Positions 17,814-24,900 of a stretch of 48,148 bases of DNA are shown piece after piece. Within the stretch, counting starts at the first letter, position 1. Every line of letters begins with the position of its first letter. Both the position numbers and the translations under genes were made by a program. The notes below the pieces were generated by a model, which worked only from the letters and a program-made list of their open reading frames with translations, ran no database searches and was not told the DNA's origin. The DNA is from Pseudomonas sp. M47T1 (GTDB lineage Bacteria > Pseudomonadota > Gammaproteobacteria > Pseudomonadales > Pseudomonadaceae): NCBI RefSeq assembly GCF_000263855.1, contig NZ_AJWX01000039.1:1-48148 (forward strand), given 5' to 3'.

Positions 17814-18221
17814 TCAGCGCTTCCGGGTAGCGATGGACACGGAGGCAAAACCGTTGCTTTTCAGCAGGTCCATCACCGTCACCAGGCGCGCCACTTCCAC
17901 GCCCTGATCGCTGTTGAGGATGATCACCAGCTTGTCGCCTTCAGGGCGCAGGGCCTTGAGGTGTTCTACCAGAGCCTCTTCGTTCAGGTCCTTGCCATCC
18001 AGTTGCAGGCGCTCGTCCAGGCCCAGGGTGATGATCGCCTTGTTCTGCGGCTTGAGTTGCTGGGCATGGGTGGCGCCCGGCAGCTGAGTCTTGATGCCCA
18101 GGGCAGGGATTACGTTCAGGCTGATCAGTACGAAAAACACCAGCAGGAACATCATCACGTCGATCATTGGAACGATCTCGATGTGCAGGCGTTTTTTCTT
18201 TGGTTCTTCCCACGTTCTCAT
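17814..18221 (-). CDS. exbD: ExbD-type biopolymer transport protein
   Basis: ExbD is the proton-carrying partner of ExbB. The 135-residue product has one membrane helix preceded by IEIVPMIDVMMFLLVFF, where the Asp in PMIDV is the essential protonatable residue. The C-terminal periplasmic domain follows (VIILNSDQGVEVARLVTVMDLLKSNGF). The ATG at 18221 has a strong GGAGAGGG ribosome site 9 nt upstream; an in-frame ATG at 18254 does not. It is the first gene of the exbD-tonB-receptor-exbB-nucleotidase operon. Confidence 0.95.
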   Translation of the reverse strand: MRTWEEPKKKRLHIEIVPMIDVMMFLLVFFVLISLNVIPALGIKTQLPGATHAQQLKPQNKAIITLGLDERLQLDGKDLNEEALVEHLKALRPEGDKLVIILNSDQGVEVARLVTVMDLLKSNGFASVSIATRKR

Positions 18222-18640
18222 CGTTTGGCACCCTCTCCACAATGGTCCTTGCAAACCTGACCAGATATTCAGGTTTTCCGTTGGCGGAGGGTTTCAGCAC
18301 GGAACATGCCAAACCTGACGCCAGCGGCAGGATGAAGATAGGGGCGAGATGTTTAATTTTGATTTCAAAGATAAAATTATTTTCAGGTTTCTCTGGTTTT
18401 TTAATTGTCCGACAATAGCCGCGATATAGACGCGTAATGTGCGCATTTTTGAGGCGGTATGCACTGTTTTTGGACGATCGTGCATTATCGCAGGGGGTGG
18501 GTTTCAAGTGGTCATGGTTGTCAGGATGGTGATTTTAGTGGCGGTGAAACGTTTCTCCCGCCTGATATTCAAACGCGGCACGAGCTTTGCTCACGGGCTT
18601 TGCCCAAGCCCTGATCCTATCCCCAGCAAGGAGCTGTCAC
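18222..18640. promoter_or_regulatory. Divergent promoter region exbD / aphA-like
   Basis: A 419-bp gap between divergent genes. The middle (about 18345-18420) is AT-rich (ATAAAATTATTTT) and probably carries the exbD promoter. A 10-bp palindrome GAAACGTTTC lies at 18546-18555, 86 bp before the phosphatase start. No clear Pho box or Fur box was found, so regulation by phosphate or iron is not supported by an obvious site. Confidence 0.45.
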
Positions 18641-19288
18641 GTGCGTCTATCTGCCTTTGCCATTGCCACATGCGTGGCGTTTCAACTCGTAGGGTGCGCG
18701 CTGTCCAGCGCCCCTTCGGCCCCTGCGATCCGCTGGCTCAGCATGCCGGCTTTGCAGGCCAGCCTGGCCGGCACGCCTCCCATGGCGGTAGGTTTTGACA
18801 TCGACGACACGGTGCTGTTTTCCAGCCCGTGCTTTTACGCAGGGCAGCAGAAATACTCGCCCGGCAGTGAGGCTTATCTGCACAACCCGGCGTTCTGGCA
18901 AGCGTTGAATGGCGGCTGTGATCGCTACTCGATCCCCAAGCAGTCGGCGCGCGCCTTGATCGCCCTGCACCAGCAGCGTGGCGACCGGATCTACTTCATC
19001 ACCGGGCGGCCGCACACCGATCACGAGCAACTCACCGCGCTGTTGGCCCGGACCTTTGCCATCAGCAACATGCAACCGGTGGTGTTCAATTCCGGGCCGG
19101 AGAAAACCCGGTTCATTCATGACCGCCACTTGAAGATTTACTACGGCGATGCCGACAGCGATATCACCTCGGCGCGGGAGGCGGGCGCACGTCCGGTGCG
19201 CGTCATGCGTGCGGCCAATTCCACCTATCAGCCGTTGCCGGTGAATGGTGCGCTGGGTGAGGAGGTGCTGGAACATTCGACCTACTGA
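18641..19288 (+). CDS. aphA: Class B acid phosphatase (AphA family), predicted lipoprotein
   Basis: AphA enzymes are periplasmic HAD phosphatases that hydrolyse nucleotides and other phosphomonoesters. The core matches E. coli AphA closely: GFDIDDTVLFSSP (nucleophile Asp53, second Asp55), YLHNPAFWQALNGG, IYFITGRPHTD, IYYGDADSDITSAREAGARPVRV and ANSTYQPLP with a C-terminal EHSTY. The GTG at 18641 has AAGGAG 7 nt upstream and is preferred over a TTG at 18587 with no ribosome site. The 215-residue product begins with a lipoprotein-like signal (QLVGC, Cys19), unlike the soluble E. coli enzyme. It is divergent from the TonB operon that ends in a 5'-nucleotidase, supporting a shared nucleotide-scavenging role. 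Confidence 0.92.
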   Translation: MRLSAFAIATCVAFQLVGCALSSAPSAPAIRWLSMPALQASLAGTPPMAVGFDIDDTVLFSSPCFYAGQQKYSPGSEAYLHNPAFWQALNGGCDRYSIPKQSARALIALHQQRGDRIYFITGRPHTDHEQLTALLARTFAISNMQPVVFNSGPEKTRFIHDRHLKIYYGDADSDITSAREAGARPVRVMRAANSTYQPLPVNGALGEEVLEHSTY

Positions 19289-19406
19289 CGGCCCCTGACG
19301 GTGGGGCAGTCAGCGGTCCCAGCTCACGTTGGCGGGCGTAACTCTATCGTTGCCGATCAAAAGCAGATCAAAATCCAACTAACCGCAACCGCAACCGCTG
19401 TGCGCG

Positions 19407-20282
19407 TTAGTTACCCAACAACCCGGTGCTAACGGCAACGATCAGAAATACACCCAACACCGCCCGATAAATAATGAACGGCCACGTAGAAAACCGCTCC
19501 AGAAACTTCATCAACCCCCAAATCGCAAAAAACGCCGAGATGCTCGCAATCACCAACCCGAACACCAAATGCCCCCAGGCCTGCGCATCAATCCCGGCAT
19601 GCAACAGCACCCACAATTCCTTCAATCCCGCCAACGCAATGGCCGGCAACCCCAGCAGGAACGAAAAACGCGCCGCCTCCTCACGCTTGAAGTTCAGGAA
19701 CAGCGCCGCCGTCAGCGTCGAGCCCGAACGCGAAACCCCTGGAATCAGCGCGCCCACCTGGGCAATGCCGACGATCAAGGCATCGCGCAAACGCATCTGG
19801 TCCATGTCGCGCCGGTGCCGGCAGCTCAACTCGGCTGCCGCCAGCAACACCGCCATCACCACGCAAGAGCCACCAATCACCAGCAGCCCGCGCAAGGGCG
19901 AGTTGCAGGTGTTGAGCAACGGCGACAGCAACACACCGAAAATGACAATGGGAATGGTGGCCAGGATGATCGCCACCGCCATCTTGAACCAGGGGCTGTC
20001 AAAGTCGCCCTCGCGCACGGCACTGATGCTGCCGCTGACCACCTGGCGCACGTCGGTCCAGAAATAGCTGACTACGGCCGCCAGCGCCGCCAGTTGCATG
20101 GCGGCCGAGAACGCCGAGCCCGGGTCGGGCCAGCCCATCAGGGCCGGGATAATGCGCATGTGTGCGGTGGAGGAGATGGGGAGCAGTTCGGAAATACCCT
20201 GGATAACGCCCAGAATGCCGATTTGCAGGTAATCAAGGGAGGCAAAGCCGGTGTCGAGGCCGCTGGAGCAAATGGTTGCCAA
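19407..20282 (-). CDS. uppP: Undecaprenyl-diphosphatase UppP/BacA
   Basis: UppP removes a phosphate from undecaprenyl diphosphate at the inner membrane to recycle the cell-wall lipid carrier. The 291-residue polytopic protein has both signature motifs: GISELLPISSTAHM (usual form GxxEFLPISSTGHL) and PGVSRSGST. The start is TTG at 20282 with AAGGA 7 nt upstream. Convergent to aphA. The changes E-L-L and T-A-H in motif 1 suggest a divergent paralogue; many pseudomonads have more than one. Confidence 0.9.
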   Translation of the reverse strand: MATICSSGLDTGFASLDYLQIGILGVIQGISELLPISSTAHMRIIPALMGWPDPGSAFSAAMQLAALAAVVSYFWTDVRQVVSGSISAVREGDFDSPWFKMAVAIILATIPIVIFGVLLSPLLNTCNSPLRGLLVIGGSCVVMAVLLAAAELSCRHRRDMDQMRLRDALIVGIAQVGALIPGVSRSGSTLTAALFLNFKREEAARFSFLLGLPAIALAGLKELWVLLHAGIDAQAWGHLVFGLVIASISAFFAIWGLMKFLERFSTWPFIIYRAVLGVFLIVAVSTGLLGN

Positions 20283-20371
20283 TGTGATGTCCTTGCAAAA
20301 ATAGGGCTGAAATACACAGCGTAGCGTGAACTATGCACAATAATCATGGCAGTTCAGACATCTGCAAAATT

Positions 20372-21316
20372 TCATTTGGCGGCCAGGTTGTTGGTCACTC
20401 CAAAGGGTATGTGCACCGACGGCACCACGGTGCTGGCCGAGCGCAGATGGCCCGGTTGGTCGTCGAAGAAAATATGCGGGCGCAATACTCTCAGTACCTT
20501 GCCCTTCTCTATGCCGCCCAGGAAAAACGCGTCGTTGGCCATCACGCCCCAGCTTTTCAGGGTGTTCAAGGCGCGCTCATGAGAGGGCGCATTGCGGGCA
20601 GTAACGATAGACACGCGAAAGCGGTTTTCATAGCTGGGGTCGAGCTTTTTGCGCTGCTCTTCGGCCGTCTGGATGCGGCCCATGCGCACCAGGAACTCCT
20701 TCAGCGGCCCGGGGTTGTGGGGCTGCATGACATTTTTCACTTCGTGGGCGTGGAAATGGCTCAGGCCTTCGCTTTGCATCACCATTTCCGATTCGTCCCC
20801 CGCCAGCACGCCGTCGAAGTCGAAGGCAATGCGCAGCGAGTTGTCCTGCTCGTCGTCCACCAGGGTGGAGTCCAGCACCTGGCCGGCGGGGTAGTGGGCC
20901 TTGATGGCGGCCTCCACGTCCTGTTGGTTGGCCGACAGGAACAGGGCGATGTTCAACGCCGGGATGAACTCGTAGGGCGAGCGGCCTTGCATGAAAATGG
21001 CGCGGGTGATGCCCAGGCCATAGTGCTCGATGGTCTTCATCACCCGCAGGCCGGTATCGGGGTCGTTGCGTGATAGCAGTACCACTTCCACCAGCGGGTC
21101 GTTCTCGGGGTCTTCGCTCAGGTCATTGAGCGACAACAGGCGGCGAATGAACGAGAAGGCAATACCCTTGGGCAGGGGCGTGTTCAGGTGCTCCTCCTGA
21201 AAACGCCGATACTGCTGCTCGCCCTGGCGCTTGAACACGGCATCGGATTCGGACAGGTCGAACACGGCGCTTGAAGCGACGCCAATCACCAGGCGGTGTT
21301 CCAGGTCGTAAGGCAT
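20372..21316 (-). CDS. Cytosolic-type 5'-nucleotidase (PF06189 family)
   Basis: Resembles cytosolic 5'-nucleotidases of the NT5C1 type, HAD-like enzymes that dephosphorylate nucleoside monophosphates. The ATG at 21316 is chosen because AAGGA lies 8 nt upstream; the frame stays open farther upstream but without a site. The product is 314 residues. It has LVIGVASSAVFDL at the N-terminus and LRIAFDFDGVLAGDESE with the DxD catalytic motif (FDFDG) near residue 160. VSIVTARNAPSHERALNTLKSWG and AFFLGGIEKGKVL, IFFDDQ follow. No signal peptide. It is the third nucleotide phosphatase in this region, now on the cytoplasmic side. Confidence 0.87.
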   Translation of the reverse strand: MPYDLEHRLVIGVASSAVFDLSESDAVFKRQGEQQYRRFQEEHLNTPLPKGIAFSFIRRLLSLNDLSEDPENDPLVEVVLLSRNDPDTGLRVMKTIEHYGLGITRAIFMQGRSPYEFIPALNIALFLSANQQDVEAAIKAHYPAGQVLDSTLVDDEQDNSLRIAFDFDGVLAGDESEMVMQSEGLSHFHAHEVKNVMQPHNPGPLKEFLVRMGRIQTAEEQRKKLDPSYENRFRVSIVTARNAPSHERALNTLKSWGVMANDAFFLGGIEKGKVLRVLRPHIFFDDQPGHLRSASTVVPSVHIPFGVTNNLAAK

Positions 21317-21638
21317 GGGGGCGCATCCTTGTGGGCTTGCCCCCAGTGTACCGTCGTCGTCAGGCGGCGCCACCCACGGCCTGCAGATCGGCAGCCGGCA
21401 CCGTTCCACGGCATTGAGCACCCAGGCAATGGCGTTGCTATTCAGGGTATGGAAAATGAGCACGATGGCTCATGGTGATGTCCTGATCAATGGGATGGCG
21501 GGCATTGGCCGATACCCTGCGTGACGTCTGCCAGGCTTGTTGGCAAATCAGGTGCCAGCACGGGCACGGGGGTTCAGCGCACGGGGGCAGTGCTGGTACT
21601 CTGCGTGCCCCCACCTTTTGTGCAAAGGAACGTGAGCC
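21317..21638. promoter_or_regulatory. Divergent gap between 5'-nucleotidase and Lrp/AsnC gene
   Basis: A 322-bp gap. Its clearest feature is a stem-loop at 21583-21612 (GGGGGCA / TGCCCCC, 16-nt loop) followed by ACCTTTTG, just before the AAAGGAA ribosome site of the regulator. It may be a leader hairpin. Nothing else was recognised. Confidence 0.45.
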
Positions 21639-22097
21639 ATGTCCGCGATAGACGATTTCGACCTGAAGATCCTGACCCTGCTGCAGGCCAACGGCCGCCT
21701 GACCAACCAGGATCTCAGCGACCTGGTGGGCCTGTCGGCGTCCCAGTGTTCGCGCCGCCGCATCAGCCTGGAACAGGCCGGGTTGATCCTGGGTTATCAC
21801 GCGCGGCTGGCGCCCCAGGCCATGAATACGCAGATGGTGGCGATGATCGACGTGCAACTGGTCAGCCACACGCCTGCGCAATCCCAGGCGTTCGAAGCAT
21901 TCGTGCTGGGAGAGGTGGCGATCATCGACACCTACAAGACCACGGGTGATGCGGACTACGCATTGAAGGTCGCGGTGGCGGACCTGGGCGAGCTGAACGC
22001 GCTGATGGGGCGGCTGGCCAGCAGCGGCAGCATTGGCCATATGAAGACTGCCGTGGTGCTGCAACGGATCAAGGAAGCCGGCATCGCCGGGGCGTGA
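21639..22097 (+). CDS. Lrp/AsnC-family transcriptional regulator
   Basis: A 152-residue DNA-binding regulator. Residues 1-60 are the AsnC-type winged helix (DDFDLKILTLLQANGRLTNQ, then VGLSASQCSRRRISLEQAGLI). Residues 65-150 form the RAM/AsnC ligand-binding and oligomerisation domain (TTGDADYALKVAVADL). AAAGGAA precedes the ATG. Such regulators often control an adjacent amino-acid gene; here the next gene on the same strand is only a YitT remnant. The effector is unknown. Confidence 0.92.
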   Translation: MSAIDDFDLKILTLLQANGRLTNQDLSDLVGLSASQCSRRRISLEQAGLILGYHARLAPQAMNTQMVAMIDVQLVSHTPAQSQAFEAFVLGEVAIIDTYKTTGDADYALKVAVADLGELNALMGRLASSGSIGHMKTAVVLQRIKEAGIAGA

Positions 22098-22104
22098 AAC
22101 GTGC

Positions 22105-22209
22105 ACCGAATCGGCACTGCTTCGTCACCGGGCCAACCTCGGTGGTTTCAATATCCTGGCGTTGTACCTGCAGCAGCGTTTTGGCTGGCGTGCCGGGTGG
22201 TTGCAGATG
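22105..22209 (+). pseudogene. Remnant of a YitT-family membrane protein gene
   Basis: In the frame of 22141, the translation reads TESALLRHRANLGG and continues GGFNILALYLQQRFGWRAG, then WLQMG. This matches the conserved middle of YitT-family integral membrane proteins (pattern LLFRHNASLGGFNILALYLQ). The frame has no start codon and soon stops resembling the family. About 35 residues survive of an expected 200. It begins 8 bp after the AsnC-type regulator, which commonly neighbours yitT in pseudomonads. I infer a gene lost by deletion. Confidence 0.65.
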
Positions 22210-22255
22210 GGCAACTGCGTGCCTACACGTTACGTGGCTATGGGTGGGTGCCGTC

Positions 22256-23299
22256 TCAAGTGTTTTCGCGGCTGATGATCTGCAGCGGCACAAACACCCG
22301 CTGCGTCGCCGCATCGAACGCCGGTTGCTGTTGCAACCCCAGCAGCACGTCGATCAGGGCCGTGCCGATCAGCGCTACCTGGGAATCAATCACCAGGCTC
22401 AGCACACCATCGCTCAAGGCCTGGCGTGACAGCGGCGTCGACTCCGGCACAATGCTGCACAGCCCGGGCAGGGGCGGGCGCTGGCGCAGGGCGCTGATCA
22501 CGCCGTCACCGCCGCCGCCCACCACGCACAGGCCGCACAGGTCGGGGTGGCGGGCCAGCAAGTCGAGGGTGGCTTCTTCGGTCAGCCGGTTATCGTCCAG
22601 GTTGATCACCGCATCCAGCACGTGAAGGCGCGGCGCCTGTTCGGCCAGGTATTGCTGCAGCGCATCGACCCGCGTCTGGTGGCCCAGAAAGCGATAGCCA
22701 CCCAACAGCACGCCGACACTACCCCCACGCTCGCCACACAGGTGCGCCAGCAGCCAACCCATGGTACGCCCTACCTGGCGATTGTCCTGGCCCACGTAGG
22801 GCATCTGCCCTAGCGCATCCACATCGGACAGCAATGCCACCACCGGCACTCCGGCGGCGCGTATTTGCTCGATGCAGGCATTGATCTGCGGGTCGGCGAA
22901 GCTCACCACCGCCAGCGCATCGCATTGCACCGCCAACTGTTCGATCTGATCGATGATGGCCGCGGGGCTGCGGTCCGTCACGTACTCCAACTGGCAACCG
23001 AGGTTGGCGTGGCCCTGGCGTCGCGCGGCAGTGTCGATGGCATCGGCCAGTTGGCCATAGAACGCCTTCGCCGTGCCCAGCAACAGGAAGCCGAAGCGGT
23101 ACGTGGGCCGCCGTTCGTGGATGCGCTGGCCAATCAGGCGGGCGGCGAAATAGCCCACGGCTTGCGCCGCCTGAAATACCCGTTCGGCGGTGTCGGCCGA
23201 GACGGGCGCGCGGGCATTCAACACCCGGTCGACCGTGGCCACGCTCAGCCCCGCGTGGTTGGCAACCGTGGCGATGGTGGGGCGTTTGTTCTTGTTCAT
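22256..23299 (-). CDS. LacI-family transcriptional regulator
   Basis: A 347-residue repressor. Residues 1-60 are the LacI helix-turn-helix and hinge (RPTIATVANHAGLSVATVDRVLNAR). The rest is a periplasmic-binding-protein-like sensor domain (LVVGGGGDG, VPESTPLSRQALSDGVLSLVIDSQ). The sensor domain resembles those of the sugar/inositol group (Peripla_BP_4). It is divergent from the desaturase-Rieske-reductase-TIM barrel operon and likely represses it. Two inverted repeats with CTTGA half-sites lie between. Confidence 0.9.
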   Translation of the reverse strand: MNKNKRPTIATVANHAGLSVATVDRVLNARAPVSADTAERVFQAAQAVGYFAARLIGQRIHERRPTYRFGFLLLGTAKAFYGQLADAIDTAARRQGHANLGCQLEYVTDRSPAAIIDQIEQLAVQCDALAVVSFADPQINACIEQIRAAGVPVVALLSDVDALGQMPYVGQDNRQVGRTMGWLLAHLCGERGGSVGVLLGGYRFLGHQTRVDALQQYLAEQAPRLHVLDAVINLDDNRLTEEATLDLLARHPDLCGLCVVGGGGDGVISALRQRPPLPGLCSIVPESTPLSRQALSDGVLSLVIDSQVALIGTALIDVLLGLQQQPAFDAATQRVFVPLQIISRENT

Positions 23300-23318
23300 G
23301 ACGGCCCTCGGTGCATGC

Positions 23319-23382
23319 CTTGATGGAAAACTATCAAGCGTCCATGACCTGCGATGATAGCTTGAGAGTGAATGACTTCAAG
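23319..23382. promoter_or_regulatory. Candidate LacI-family operators
   Basis: Two inverted repeats share the half-site CTTGA / TCAAG: 23319-23323 with 23334-23338 (10-nt spacer) and 23361-23365 with 23378-23382 (12-nt spacer). They lie between the divergent regulator and the moc-like operon, the expected operator position. Which one is used is unknown. Confidence 0.45.
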
Positions 23383-23470
23383 GCATTGAGGCGCGCGAGG
23401 TGCCTCCCTATATTTTCCCCAGGCCTGCTGTTTGGCGGTGCCGCCCCCCACGCCTGCGGAGAACAATAAG

Positions 23471-24553
23471 ATGAGTGACTACAGTGCAGCGTTCGAACGC
23501 CGTGCGCGTCCTGCACGCCGCGACTACCGATTGACCGGTGACCAGGCGGCGCGCGCCGTGGACCAGGGGCTGGCCTCGGCCACCTGGTACCAGTCGCCGG
23601 TGCCGCGCAAGCAGATGAAAGAATTGATGCAGCGGCGCAATGGCCCTGCACTGCGCGACACTGGCCTGTGGCTGCTGGCGTTGCTGGCCACGGGCGCCGC
23701 AGGGTGCTGGCTGTGGGGCAGTTGGGCCTGCGTGCCGCTGTTCTTTGCCTATGGCGTGCTGTATGGCAGCGCCGCCAACGCCCGCTGGCACGAGGCCGGG
23801 CACGGCACCGCGTTCAAGACGCGCTGGCTGAACGACGTGGTTTACCACATCGCCAGCTTCATGATCTTGTTCGAACCGCAGGTCTGGCGCTGGAGCCACG
23901 CCCGTCATCACACCGACACCATCATCGTTGGCCGCGACCCGGAAATCGTCGAGCCGCGGCCGCCCAGCCTGGGCAAAATGGCCCTGAGCCTGTTCAGCCT
24001 GCCCCACGTCTACAAGACCCTGGGTTCACTGCTGCGCCACGCGGGCGGCCACATCGCCGAGCAGGAACAGACCTTCATCCCCGAGTCGCAATGGCCGCGG
24101 GTGATCTGGACGGCGCGCATCTGGCTGCTGGTCCTGGGCGTCACCGCCGTCAGCGCCGTGGTACTGCAGAGTTGGCTGCCGCTGATGCTGATCGGCCTGC
24201 CCACCCTGTACGGTGGCTGGCTCAACTACCTGTTTGGCGTGTCGCAGCACGTGGGCCTGGCAGAAGATGTGCTCGACCATCGCTACAACTGCCGCACCAT
24301 CTACATGGGCCCGCTGCTGCGCTTTCTGTACCTGAACATGAACTATCACCTGGAACACCACATGTTCCCGATGGTGCCGTATCACGCCCTGCCGCAACTG
24401 CACGAGGCCATTCGCCACGACTGCCCGCCGCCGTACCCCAGCCTGCTGGCGGCGTACCGCGAAATTCTGCCCACCCTGTGGCGCCAGCGCAAAGACCCTG
24501 ACTGGTTCGTGCGTCGCCCGGTACCCGATGCCGCTGGCACCCCACAACAATAA
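23471..24553 (+). CDS. Fatty-acid-desaturase-family di-iron oxygenase, MocD-like
   Basis: A membrane di-iron hydroxylase/desaturase of 360 residues. All three histidine clusters are present: H107xxxH111 (HEAGH), H143xxHH147 (HARHH) and H293xxHH297 (HLEHH). Hydrophobic segments lie near residues 65-105 and 215-255. The ATG at 23471 has GGAG 9 nt upstream; an in-frame start at 23432 lacks one. The next two genes supply a Rieske ferredoxin and a ferredoxin reductase, giving a complete electron chain. This arrangement matches rhizopine MocD-MocE-MocF, where the oxygenase removes an O-methyl group. The substrate here is not known; no inositol genes are adjacent. Confidence 0.85.
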   Translation: MSDYSAAFERRARPARRDYRLTGDQAARAVDQGLASATWYQSPVPRKQMKELMQRRNGPALRDTGLWLLALLATGAAGCWLWGSWACVPLFFAYGVLYGSAANARWHEAGHGTAFKTRWLNDVVYHIASFMILFEPQVWRWSHARHHTDTIIVGRDPEIVEPRPPSLGKMALSLFSLPHVYKTLGSLLRHAGGHIAEQEQTFIPESQWPRVIWTARIWLLVLGVTAVSAVVLQSWLPLMLIGLPTLYGGWLNYLFGVSQHVGLAEDVLDHRYNCRTIYMGPLLRFLYLNMNYHLEHHMFPMVPYHALPQLHEAIRHDCPPPYPSLLAAYREILPTLWRQRKDPDWFVRRPVPDAAGTPQQ

Positions 24554-24567
24554 CAAGGGAGACCGCC

Positions 24568-24900
24568 ATGAACGATCAATGGATCGATGTGTGCGCCGTG
24601 GATGATATTGACGAAGAAGACGTGATTCGCTTCGACCACCAGCAGCACAGCTACGCGGTGTACCGTTCGGCCGACAGCGAGTTCTTCGCCACCGATGGGC
24701 GCTGCACCCACGAAGCCATTCACCTGGCCGATGGCCTGGTGATGGACCATGTCATCGAATGCCCCAAGCACAACGGCCGGTTCGATTACCGAACCGGCAA
24801 GGCGTTGGGGGCGCCGGTGTGCATCAACCTCAAGACCTACCCGGTGCGTGTTGAAGCGGGACGGGTGTGGTTGGCGGTAGGCCAGGAGGGCGGAGTATGA
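24568..24900 (+). CDS. Rieske [2Fe-2S] ferredoxin, MocE-like
   Basis: A 110-residue soluble Rieske ferredoxin that passes electrons from the reductase to the oxygenase. Cluster ligands are Cys46 and His48 (RCTHEAIHLADG) and Cys65 and His68 (CPKHNGRFDYRTG). A single domain, of MocE-family size. It begins 14 bp after the oxygenase gene and overlaps the reductase gene by 4 bp (ATGA), so the three proteins are probably made together. Confidence 0.93.
   Translation: MNDQWIDVCAVDDIDEEDVIRFDHQQHSYAVYRSADSEFFATDGRCTHEAIHLADGLVMDHVIECPKHNGRFDYRTGKALGAPVCINLKTYPVRVEAGRVWLAVGQEGGV

Noticed and set aside
18546..18555. Palindrome GAAACGTTTC upstream of the acid phosphatase
   Set aside because: Ten bases alone are too short, and no matching regulator gene is near; kept only as a note in the promoter region.
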